DNA of 64,000 nt from positions 1,981,372-2,045,371 of the forward strand of contig NZ_KI632511.1 in NCBI RefSeq assembly GCF_000504285.1, given 5' to 3'. The position numbers and the translations under genes were made by a program. Of this stretch, positions 1 through 8,131 are shown piece by piece. Origin of the DNA: Actinospica robiniae DSM 44927. GTDB lineage: Bacteria; Actinomycetota; Actinomycetes; Streptomycetales; Catenulisporaceae. Below the pieces are notes generated by a model. That model was not told the DNA's origin, searched no databases, and saw only the letters and a list, made by a program, of their open reading frames with translations. Position 1 is the stretch's first letter. The number at the start of each line of letters is the position of its first letter.

Positions 1-278
1 GCCAGGGAAAAGCCAGGTCAGTGCCCCGCTGACCCGCCACACTCACAGCCGCGTCCGCGCGTGCGGGAACTCACCGACGACTACGCGATAGTGACCACGC
101 TGCCGTAGTGAACCGCTCCGTCGGCGCTTTCCTCGTACAAGCCACACGGTCCTCGTGCGCTCCGCGCCCTCGGATCCCGCCGACCGCAGGGGTGCGGAAT
201 AACGCCGCGATAGAGGACTGATGCCGACGGCGTCTACGTTCACCGCGCAGCCGAACCCGAGCCGACGGAGGCTTCCCG
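1..278. other. Left edge, no gene seen; upstream region of the thioesterase
   Basis: I see no convincing coding frame, RNA gene or repeat here. The last bases before 279 hold a clear ribosome binding site (GGAGG at about 267-271) for the following gene, so its promoter probably lies in this stretch. I could not identify -35/-10 boxes with confidence. Confidence 0.4.
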
Positions 279-1049
279 ATGATCACAGACCCCTGGTTCC
301 CCTTCTGGTCCGCACAGACCGGCGCCGCGCTGCCGCGCCTGTACTGCCTGCCCTCAGCCGGTTCCGGCGCGACGATGTACCGGACCTGGATCACCGACCT
401 CGCCGACGCCTACGACGTGCGGCCGATGCAGCCGCCGGGTCGGGAGAGCCGCCTGGGCGAGGCGCCGTTCGCCTCGTTCCCCCGCCTGGCCGCGGCGGCC
501 GCGGCGGCGATCGCGGCGCAGGAGCCTGAGGACTACGTCCTGTTCGGGCACAGCCTCGGCGCCCTGATCGCCTTCGAGGCCGCGCGCTCCCTGGGCGCGG
601 CCGGGAGGCCGCCGCGAGCGCTGGTCGTCTCCGGTTCGCGCGCCCCGCACCTGCGCCTGGTGGCCACGCCCGCGCATGCCCCCGACAAGCTGGACGACGA
701 CGAGGCCTGCAAGGACTTCATGCGCATGGCCGAGGGCACCGACGAGGAGATCCTGGCCAACCGCGACCTGATGGACCTTCTCCTGCCCACGCTGCGCGCG
801 GACCTGCGAGCCGGAGCCTCCTACCACTACACCGAGCAGCCCGCGCTGAACCTGCCGGTCCTGGCGATCGGAGGCGAGCAGGACCCGCTGGCCCGGCCCG
901 ACGAGGTGCGCGCCTGGTCCGGGCACACCGCCGCCGAGTTCGACGTGCGGATCTACCCGGGCGGGCACTTCTTCATCCAAGACGCGCCCGGACTTCTCGA
1001 CCGGCTGCGCGCACTCGTCCGCGCTCCGCGGCCGCTGCGCGTCGGCTGA
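279..1049 (+). CDS. Type II (editing) thioesterase
   Basis: A 256-residue stand-alone alpha/beta-hydrolase thioesterase of the type found beside NRPS and PKS genes. It removes wrong or stalled acyl groups from carrier proteins in the cytoplasm. The nucleophile elbow GHSLG places the catalytic serine at residue 92, and GGHFF near the C-terminus places the catalytic histidine at residue 230. The N-terminal pattern (LYCLPSAGSGATMYRTW) and the length are typical of this family. The ATG at 279 has a good GGAGG ribosome site about 7 bases upstream. The adenylation gene follows after 50 bases in the same direction. It is distinct from the TE domain fused to PKS-1. Confidence 0.95.
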   Translation: MITDPWFPFWSAQTGAALPRLYCLPSAGSGATMYRTWITDLADAYDVRPMQPPGRESRLGEAPFASFPRLAAAAAAAIAAQEPEDYVLFGHSLGALIAFEAARSLGAAGRPPRALVVSGSRAPHLRLVATPAHAPDKLDDDEACKDFMRMAEGTDEEILANRDLMDLLLPTLRADLRAGASYHYTEQPALNLPVLAIGGEQDPLARPDEVRAWSGHTAAEFDVRIYPGGHFFIQDAPGLLDRLRALVRAPRPLRVG

Positions 1050-1099
1050 GCCGACGCCCTACCCGAACTCAGCCTCCCGACCCGAAAGGATGGGCCCTC

Positions 1100-2677
1100 G
1101 TGCCGGTCCGCACTTATCAGCCCACTGCCGACCTCGACGGGCCGCCGCTGGACGCGCCCGCCTCCGTCCTCGACCTCATCTCGGCACACTGGTCCTCGTC
1201 CGCCGCGGCCGCCCCGCGCGCGGCCGTCTCCGGGCCCGAAGGCGAACTCGGCTACCGCGAACTCGAGCGCGTGAGCGCCGGGATCGCCGCCGCTCTGCTC
1301 GACGCGGGCGCTCGGCCGGGTGAGCCGGTGATCGTCCGGGCGGGTGCGTCCGCGGTGGCGATCGCGGCGCTGCTCGGCGTGTTGCGGGCCGGCGCGCGCT
1401 TCGTCGCGATCGACCCGGCCTTCCCGCCGGAGCGGCAGGAGCGGATGATCGCCGCGTCCGGCGCGCGGCTGGCGTTGGCCGGGCCGGACACCGGCCCGAT
1501 GCCGGCGGCGCACGCGGACTCGCTCCGGGTGCTGGCCTTGGCGCAGATCGAGCCGGCCGACGGATTCCACGGCCCGCGCCTGTCCGCGGATGCTCCCGCC
1601 TACACCTGCTTCACCAGCGGGTCCACCGGCACGCCGAAGGGCGCGGTCATCTCGCACGGGGCGATCGCCGCCTCCACCGCGGCCCGCCTGCAGCACTATC
1701 CCGAGGCCGTCACCGGCTTCGTGCTGTGCTCCTCGCTCTCCTTCGACAGCGCGTACGCCGGGATCTTCTGGACACTGGCGGCCGGCGCCACCCTGCTCAT
1801 CCCCTCCGAGCGGGCCGGCGACCTGGGCGCGATCGGCCGCGCCGCGGCGGATCCACGTGCCTCGCACCTGCTGATCGTGCCGACGCTGTACGCCGTGGCC
1901 CTGCGCGGCGGGCTCGCCGCGCGGTTCGCCCGGCTCGCCGCGGTGATCGTGGCCGGCGAGGCCTGCCCGCGCGACCTGGTCCGCCGGCACTTCGAACTGC
2001 TGCCGCAGGTGGCCCTGGACAACGAGTACGGGCCCACCGAGTGTGCGGTCTGGTGCACGGTGCACCGGTGCAGCGCGCAGGACGCGGTCGCCTCCGGGAT
2101 ACCGATCGGCGTGCCGATCCCCGGGGCCCGGCTGCGCGTGCGCACCGCCGGACTCGAGCCGGTCCCGGCCGGCGGGATCGGCGAGCTCTGGGTCGCGGGG
2201 CCCGGCGTGGCGATGGGTTACGCGGTGGACTCGGCGGTGATCGACCCGTCCGGCGGCGGCAGGTTCGCCGTGCTCGACGGCGAACGCAGCTATCGGACCG
2301 GCGACCTGGTGAGCGTGCGGCCGGACGGGGCGCTCGACTTCCACGGCCGGGCCGACCGGCAGCTCAAACTCGGCGGGATGCGCATCGAACTCGAGGAGAT
2401 CGAGGCCGCGCTGGCCGCCTGCCCCGGAGTCGCCGAGGCCGGCATCGGCGTGGCGGCCGGGCCGGAGCGCAAGGTGCTGGTCGCCGCGGTGGTCGCCAGC
2501 GGCGAGCCGGTCTCGGCCAAGACCCTGCGCACGCACCTGCTCCGGCGGGTGCCGGCCGCGGCCGTGCCGAGCGCGTTCACCACGGTGGCCGACCTGCCCC
2601 GGCAGCCCAACGGCAAACTGGACCGGATCGCGCTGGACCGGCTCGCGGCGGCGGGCTTCAGCGCCGGGAGTCGATGA
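1100..2677 (+). CDS. Stand-alone NRPS adenylation (A) domain protein
   Basis: A 525-residue AMP-forming adenylation enzyme without carrier or condensation domain. It would activate an amino (or similar) acid as the adenylate and load a carrier protein in trans. Visible core motifs are the glycine-rich loop [30 protein letters not shown], and near the C-terminus NGKLD with the catalytic lysine. My manual reading of the ten pocket residues against GrsA gives DSAIIAEVWK; I do not assign a substrate. The GTG start at 1100 follows GAAAGGA at 1084-1090. It overlaps the convergent carrier-protein gene by 20 bases tail to tail. An A/carrier pair outside the modules suggests loading in trans, perhaps for the module left incomplete by NRPS-4. 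Confidence 0.93.
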   Translation: MPVRTYQPTADLDGPPLDAPASVLDLISAHWSSSAAAAPRAAVSGPEGELGYRELERVSAGIAAALLDAGARPGEPVIVRAGASAVAIAALLGVLRAGARFVAIDPAFPPERQERMIAASGARLALAGPDTGPMPAAHADSLRVLALAQIEPADGFHGPRLSADAPAYTCFTSGSTGTPKGAVISHGAIAASTAARLQHYPEAVTGFVLCSSLSFDSAYAGIFWTLAAGATLLIPSERAGDLGAIGRAAADPRASHLLIVPTLYAVALRGGLAARFARLAAVIVAGEACPRDLVRRHFELLPQVALDNEYGPTECAVWCTVHRCSAQDAVASGIPIGVPIPGARLRVRTAGLEPVPAGGIGELWVAGPGVAMGYAVDSAVIDPSGGGRFAVLDGERSYRTGDLVSVRPDGALDFHGRADRQLKLGGMRIELEEIEAALAACPGVAEAGIGVAAGPERKVLVAAVVASGEPVSAKTLRTHLLRRVPAAAVPSAFTTVADLPRQPNGKLDRIALDRLAAAGFSAGSR

Positions 2678-2930
2678 GCGCGGCGAGGCGCGCGATGGTC
2701 GGCTCGCGGAAGAGCGCGGCGGCCGCGACCTCCACGCCGAAGCCGGCCTCGAGGGCGAGCTGGAGCTCGGCCGCGGCCATCGAATCGCCGCCGAGTTCGA
2801 AGAAGTCGTCCTCGATCCCGACCGGCTCGATGCCGAGACGATCGGCCCACAGCAGGGTCAGCCGCCGCTGTGTCTCGGTCACGGGTGCGGCGTATTCGGT
2901 GCCGAGCTCGGCCTCGGCGCGGGTGATCAT
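2658..2930 (-). CDS. Stand-alone peptidyl/acyl carrier protein
   Basis: A 90-residue discrete carrier protein. The phosphopantetheine site is DDFFELGGDSMAA with serine 50, as in NRPS thiolation domains; the length matches a single carrier domain with no linker. The ATG at 2930 is preceded on the minus strand by a strong GGGAGGG site. It faces the stand-alone adenylation gene and their 3' ends overlap (2658-2677). The likely role is to carry the residue activated by that enzyme, either as a loose module or for tailoring while tethered. It is transcribed away from the SARP-type regulator, so the stretch 2931-3325 should hold divergent promoters. Confidence 0.92.
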   Translation of the reverse strand: MITRAEAELGTEYAAPVTETQRRLTLLWADRLGIEPVGIEDDFFELGGDSMAAAELQLALEAGFGVEVAAAALFREPTIARLAALIDSRR

Positions 2931-3325
2931 CGGTAGCCCTCCCGGACATTCATTCCCCAGATGATATCAGGATGCTGCATGACCGGTCGGCGCGAAGCCG
3001 GGAATCCGTTTCATTGACTGCTTTTGACTGTTCCCAGGGTGACTCGAGAGCGCGGATCGGAGAGGGGCACGTGAGATTCGTGAGCATCACGCGAGGACTT
3101 AGGGCCGGTCAGACGGCCGGAGGCGGTCGGCGCGGCCCGGACCCGGGGCGCCGGTGTGCCCGGAATCGGCCGCAGTGGCCGAACCCGCGCAACCCTGGAA
3201 GCCGCCTGCGGTGTATGCCACCCTTGACGCGTTGCGACGCACAGGGTGTACTCGCATGTGTACCGGAGCATGATGTCGTGCCCTGGTACCGACTGCACTG
3301 CACGGTGATGATGGGGACTGGTGTA
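2931..3325. promoter_or_regulatory. Divergent intergenic region between carrier protein and SARP regulator
   Basis: Non-coding by my reading, although the frame of the regulator stays open upstream through about 2972. That upstream peptide is arginine/proline-rich, without family similarity, and I treat it as non-coding. The region must hold the minus-strand promoter of the carrier gene and the promoter of the regulator. I found no clear operator repeat. Confidence 0.4.
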
Positions 3326-6300
3326 GTGAGGAATGCGACGGGAGCGACGGGCGGCACCGCAGACGGGGAAGGCGTTCCGGCCCGGCGCACCGAGTTCCGG
3401 GTGCTGGGCCCGTTCGAGGCGGCGCACGCGGGGATGCCCGTCGACGTCGGCGGGCCGCGCAACCTGACCGTCCTGGCCATGCTGCTGCTCGAGGAGGGCA
3501 GCGTCGTGCCGGTGGACCGGCTGATCACCGCGGTCTGGGACGAGGATCCGCCGCGCACCGCGCGGGCCCAGATCCAGATCTGCGTCTCGGCCATCCGGCG
3601 TCTGCTGCGCGAGAGCGGCGGGCGCGATCCGATCTCCACCCGCCGGCCCGGCTATCTGCTCGAACTCGACACGGACTGGCTGGACCTGGACGCGTTCGAG
3701 TCCGGAGTGGCCGCCGGACGCCGGCTGCGCGAGGCCGGGGACCGGGCCGGCGCGGCCGCCGCGTATCGCAGTGCCCTCTCTCTCTGGCGCGGCCCGGCGC
3801 TCTCCGGCCTGGAGAGCCCGGTCCTGCGCGGCGCCGTGCTGCATCTCGACGAGACCCGGATGGCCGCGACCGAGGAGTGCCTCGAGACCGAACTGCACGC
3901 GGAGCCGCGGCAGGAGTCGATCGGCGAGCTGATCCGGCTGGTGCGCGACCATCCGCTCCGGGAGCATCTCCAGGCCTTGCTCATCTCGGCGCTCTACCGG
4001 ACCGGCCGGCAGGCCGAGGCCCTGGACGCGTACCGCAAGGCCCGCATCTTCATCGTGGACGAACTCGGCATCGAGCCGGGTCCGGAGCTGCAGCGGCTGC
4101 ACCGGGCGATCCTCAACGGCGAGGCGCTGCCGGAGCCCGCGGCCCCGCGCCGGGCCGAACCCCCCGCGCCGGTGCCGGTGGCCGTGCGGCTCCCGTCCGA
4201 ACCGCCGATCCCGCGGCTGCTCTCGGCGGCGGTGCCGGATTTCACCGGGCGGGAACTGATCACCGCCCGCATCCTCGCCTCCGCCGACCCGCGCCGGGCC
4301 CAGACCGGAGCGCAGACCGCGGTCAGCGTCGACATCGTGTTCGGCCCGGGCGGTTCGGGCAAGACGGCGCTGGCGATCGAGGTGGCCCACCGGCTCGCCC
4401 CGGACTATCCGGACGGTCAGCTCATGGCCCGGCTCCAGGTGGGCGACCGCCCGGTGGACGCCGCCGAGGTGCTCGGCCGCTTCCTGCGGGTGCTCGGGGT
4501 GGAGGGGCACAATCTGCCCGAGGGCTTGGATCAGCGGGCTGAGATGTACCGGAACCTGCTGGGCTCGCGCCGGATCCTGGTGGTGCTGGACGACGCCGTC
4601 TCCGAGGAGCAGCTCTCCTGGCTGCTGCCGGGCAATCCGCAGTGCGCGGTCATCGTCACCAGCCGACGCCGGCTGGCCGGCCTGCCCGCGGCCGGCCGGC
4701 ACGAGGTCGGCGCTCTCGAGCCGGGGGGTTCGACCGCACTGCTCGCGCGCATCCTCGGCGATGAGCGGGTCGCGGCCGAGCCGGAGCCGGTGGCGACGCT
4801 GTGCGCGTTGTGTGACGGGCTGCCGCTGGCGCTGCGCATCGCCGCCGCGCGTCTGGCCGCCCGGCCACACTGGAGCGTTGCCTCGCTCGTGGACCGGCTG
4901 CTCGACGACTCGCGGCGCCTGGACGAGCTCCACCACGGCGAGATGGGCCTGCGCGCGAGCATCAGCGGGACCTACGAGTCCTTGTCGGCCGGCGCGCGCC
5001 GGCTCCTTCGCCTGATGGCGCTGCCCGAGGCCCCGAGCCTGGCCTCGTGGGCCGTCGCCCCGCTGCTGGACGTGGACGTCTACGACGGCGAAGACCTGCT
5101 CGAGGAACTGGTCGAGGCCTATCTGCTGCACACCGAGCAGCTGCCGGTGGGCGAGCCGACGCGCTACCGCTTCCACGACATCATGCGCTCCTTCGCCCGG
5201 GAACGGCTGGCCGCCGAGGAAAGGCCCGATGAGCAGGCGGCCGCACTCGAGCGCCTCGCCGGCACCATGCTCTACCTCTCCCGCGCGGCGCACAGCCGCG
5301 AGTACTGCGGCGAATACCTGCTGCCGCAGGGCCGTGCGCGACGGCGCGCGCTACCGCAGCAGCTGACGGACCGTCTGCTCAAGGATCCGCTGGCCTGGTT
5401 CGAGCACGAGCGGGTCGCGCTGGCCGCGACGATAAGGCAGTGCGCTGCGAACGCTCTGGTGGACCACGCCTCGGAGCTGGCGATCAGCTCGGTCGCGCTC
5501 TACGAGGCCCGCTGTTATTTCGAGGACTGGCGCGAGACGCACGAGGCGGTGCTGCAGGCGGCCTGCCGCACGGGCAACGAGCGGGGCGAGGCGGCGATGC
5601 GCTACTCGCTCGGCTCGCTGCATCTGTTCGTCCAGCGCAACGAGCAGGCCATGCGCCAGTTCTCGCTGGCCGACGAGATCTACCTGCGGAACGGCGACGA
5701 GTACGGCTCGGCGCTGGTGCAGCGCAACGTGGCGACGCTGGAGCGGCGCGGCGGGAACGTGCAGGCCGCGACGGAGCACTGGGAGTCCTCCCTGCGCGTC
5801 TTCCAGGTGGCCGGCGACCGGATCGCCGAGGCCTACTGCCTGATCCATCTGGCCCAGGTGCAGATCGAGTCCGGGAACGCCGAACAGGCGCGCGGACTGC
5901 TGCGCCGGGCCGAGGAGCTGTGCCAGCGCACCGGCAACCACCGCGTCGGGGCGCAGGTGGAGAAGCAGCTCGGCGACCTGGCTCTGCACAGCGGGGAACT
6001 GGACCGGGCCGCGCAGTGCTACGACAAGGTGATCGCGATGACCCGCGAGTCCGGGGACGTCGTCGGCCGGTGCTACGGCGTGATCGGGCTGGCCCGCGTG
6101 GACCTGCGGCGAGCGCGCTATCTGGAGGCCGCGCAGGCGCTGGCCGACGCGGCCCGGCAGGCCGCCATCGTGGGCGACCGCGCGGTCGGCTATCGCGCGG
6201 TGATCGCGCTCGCCGAGGCGGAACTCGGGCTGGAGCACCACGACAGCGCGGGCGGGCACGCGGAGAAGGCCGCCGCGCTGGCCAGGGAGATCGGCGCGCC

Positions 6301-6487
6301 GCTGTTGTCCGTACAGGCCATGGCGATGAAGGCGCGGGTGCTCGAGGCCTGCGGCCGCATCCGCGAGGCGGAGGCCGAGCTGCGCACGGCGGCCCGGCTG
6401 CTTTCCGGCAGCGACGCCGGACCGGCCGCGGCGCTCTCCGCGGAGATCGGCCGCCGGCTCGAGGCCCTTGCCGCGGCCGGTTCCTGA
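3326..6487 (+). CDS. SARP-type (AfsR-like) transcriptional regulator with NB-ARC and TPR domains
   Basis: About 1053 residues, a large SARP of the AfsR type. In order: an OmpR-like winged-helix DNA-binding domain (about residues 20-110), a bacterial transcriptional activation domain (about 110-260, ending DELGIEPGPELQRLHRAIL), an NB-ARC-type ATPase with Walker A GPGGSGKT near residue 340 and the hydrophobic Walker-B-like run ILVVLDDAV, then helical repeats of TPR type to the C-terminus. Such proteins activate antibiotic gene clusters by binding direct repeats near promoters. I chose the GTG at 3326 because GGGGA lies about 8 bases upstream and the fold begins soon after; ATGs at 3308 and 3311 are alternatives. 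It is the most likely cluster-situated activator. Confidence 0.9.
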   Translation: MRNATGATGGTADGEGVPARRTEFRVLGPFEAAHAGMPVDVGGPRNLTVLAMLLLEEGSVVPVDRLITAVWDEDPPRTARAQIQICVSAIRRLLRESGGRDPISTRRPGYLLELDTDWLDLDAFESGVAAGRRLREAGDRAGAAAAYRSALSLWRGPALSGLESPVLRGAVLHLDETRMAATEECLETELHAEPRQESIGELIRLVRDHPLREHLQALLISALYRTGRQAEALDAYRKARIFIVDELGIEPGPELQRLHRAILNGEALPEPAAPRRAEPPAPVPVAVRLPSEPPIPRLLSAAVPDFTGRELITARILASADPRRAQTGAQTAVSVDIVFGPGGSGKTALAIEVAHRLAPDYPDGQLMARLQVGDRPVDAAEVLGRFLRVLGVEGHNLPEGLDQRAEMYRNLLGSRRILVVLDDAVSEEQLSWLLPGNPQCAVIVTSRRRLAGLPAAGRHEVGALEPGGSTALLARILGDERVAAEPEPVATLCALCDGLPLALRIAAARLAARPHWSVASLVDRLLDDSRRLDELHHGEMGLRASISGTYESLSAGARRLLRLMALPEAPSLASWAVAPLLDVDVYDGEDLLEELVEAYLLHTEQLPVGEPTRYRFHDIMRSFARERLAAEERPDEQAAALERLAGTMLYLSRAAHSREYCGEYLLPQGRARRRALPQQLTDRLLKDPLAWFEHERVALAATIRQCAANALVDHASELAISSVALYEARCYFEDWRETHEAVLQAACRTGNERGEAAMRYSLGSLHLFVQRNEQAMRQFSLADEIYLRNGDEYGSALVQRNVATLERRGGNVQAATEHWESSLRVFQVAGDRIAEAYCLIHLAQVQIESGNAEQARGLLRRAEELCQRTGNHRVGAQVEKQLGDLALHSGELDRAAQCYDKVIAMTRESGDVVGRCYGVIGLARVDLRRARYLEAAQALADAARQAAIVGDRAVGYRAVIALAEAELGLEHHDSAGGHAEKAAALAREIGAPLLSVQAMAMKARVLEACGRIREAEAELRTAARLLSGSDAGPAAALSAEIGRRLEALAAAGS

Positions 6488-6621
6488 GCACCACGGCAGC
6501 ATTCTGATCATCAGCATCCAGATACCCGTGCGCTGATCCGCGGATCGCCCGGCCGCGGGCCGGTCTTCGACGTCCGCAGAAGCTTCGCATACAACTATCA
6601 ACCACCCATAAGGGGTTCATC

Positions 6622-8112
6622 ATGGCAGGTGAGTTGACCGGCCGGATCAGCGGCGTACCCGCCGAGGTCTGGAACGAGGAGATCCTCGCTCCCCAGTTCG
6701 CGTACGAGGCCGAGCATCTGCTCGGACACTACGCGGCGATCGAGCGGGTGCTGCTCCTGGAGTACCGGCGGATGGGGCTGGTGGACGCGGCCGGAGCGGC
6801 CGCGATCGCCGAGCGGCTGGATTCGCTCGATACCGCGGCGGTACGCGCCGATCCGCGGGAGAACATGTCAGACATCTCTTTCGCCATCGAGCGCCACGTC
6901 GCGGCGGGCTCGGCTCGGCCGTTCAGCGCCTGGCACGTGGACCGCAGCCGCAACGACCTGCAGTCCTGCGCGCAGCTGATGGCCGCGCGCGAGCAGGTGG
7001 CCGCGATCGCCGGGGAACTGCTCGCGCTCGCGCACGCCGCCGGCGAGCTGGCCCGGGAGTACGCGGACGTCCCGATGCCCGGGTACACCCACGCCCAGGC
7101 CGCGCAGATCATCACCCCCGGCTTCTACTTCGCGGCGGTGGCGGGCGAGACGCTCGGCTGTGCGCGTCGGCTGCTCGCCGTCTACGACGAGATCGACGCC
7201 TCGCCGCTGGGCGCGGGGACGATGGCGGGGCAGGAGCTGCCCTGGGACCGGGACCGCATGGCGAAGCTGCTCGGCTTCGCCCGGCCGCAGGCCCACGCGC
7301 TGGTCTCGGTCGCCTCCCGCGGCTGGGCCCTGGCCGTCGCGATGGAGCTGTCCAACTTCGCCGTCACCCTCAGCCGCTTCAGCACCGACCTGATGACCTG
7401 GGGCGGCAGCGGATACGGTTTCCTCGAGCTGCCCGACGAGCTGTCCGGGATCTCGGCCGCGATGCCGCAGAAGCGCAACTTCCCCGTGCTCGAGCGGCTG
7501 CGGGGCCGGTGCGCGCACGTCAGCGGGCTCGCCTTCGACCTCGCCAACGGCCAGCGCAACAGCGCCTACGCGAACACGGTCGAGGTGTCCAAGGAGGCCG
7601 GGGCCCGGCTGCACGGCCAGTTCGACGCGATGCGCTCGGTGCTGCGGATCGCGCTGGTGGTCGTGCGCAACCTCTCGTTCCACACCGAGCGCATGCGCGA
7701 GGCCTGCGAAGCGGAGTTCCTCGGCGGATTCACCCTCGCCAACCGCCTCACCCTGGACGAGGGCGTCCCCTGGCGCACCGCCCAGGTGATCGCCGGCCGC
7801 TACATCAAGCGGGCGATCGAGGCGGGGATCGCGCCCGCCGAGCCCGACGGCGCGCTGCTCGCGGCGGTCGCGGCGGAGGCCGGCCACCCGGTGCGGGACG
7901 GGCGGACGCTGCTCGAGGCCACCCTCGGCGTGGCCGAGGGGCTGCGGGCCAAGCGCTCGGCCGGCTCCGCCCACCCGGACGCGGTCCGCACGATGCTCGC
8001 CGACCTGGACGCCGAGGCGGCGGAGCTCGGCAAGGGCTGGGCGCGGCGCGGCCGGGCCGGCCGCGATGCCGCCACTGAAGTCAATGCCCTGCTTTACGAC
8101 GTAGAATCCTGA
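6622..8112 (+). CDS. Argininosuccinate-lyase homologue, probable diaminobutyrate-releasing lyase
   Basis: A 496-residue member of the fumarase/aspartase superfamily, closest in motifs to argininosuccinate lyase: VDRSRNDLQS, MPGYTHAQ, and the signature loop. The loop reads GISAAMPQKRNF where the family normally has GSSxMPxKxNP, so one of the two serines (serine 278) is kept and the other is alanine. These enzymes eliminate fumarate from an N-succinyl group. It lies 19 bases before the PLP/ATP-grasp fusion, and a threonine kinase is in the neighbouring operon. In 2,3-diaminobutyrate pathways of friulimicin- and pacidamycin-type clusters (from memory) a homologue releases the amine from an aspartate adduct. 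That is more likely here than arginine synthesis, but it is inferred from context. Confidence 0.85.
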   Translation: MAGELTGRISGVPAEVWNEEILAPQFAYEAEHLLGHYAAIERVLLLEYRRMGLVDAAGAAAIAERLDSLDTAAVRADPRENMSDISFAIERHVAAGSARPFSAWHVDRSRNDLQSCAQLMAAREQVAAIAGELLALAHAAGELAREYADVPMPGYTHAQAAQIITPGFYFAAVAGETLGCARRLLAVYDEIDASPLGAGTMAGQELPWDRDRMAKLLGFARPQAHALVSVASRGWALAVAMELSNFAVTLSRFSTDLMTWGGSGYGFLELPDELSGISAAMPQKRNFPVLERLRGRCAHVSGLAFDLANGQRNSAYANTVEVSKEAGARLHGQFDAMRSVLRIALVVVRNLSFHTERMREACEAEFLGGFTLANRLTLDEGVPWRTAQVIAGRYIKRAIEAGIAPAEPDGALLAAVAAEAGHPVRDGRTLLEATLGVAEGLRAKRSAGSAHPDAVRTMLADLDAEAAELGKGWARRGRAGRDAATEVNALLYDVES

Positions 8113-8131
8113 CTCTCGAAGGAGCCCGACC

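Noticed and set aside
43-243. Short minus-strand frame at the left edge
   Set aside because: Basic, low-information peptide with no ribosome site or known motif.
2972-3325. Upstream extension of the SARP regulator to 2972
   Set aside because: The extra 118 residues lack similarity to the family; GTG 3326 has a ribosome site and begins just before the DNA-binding domain.
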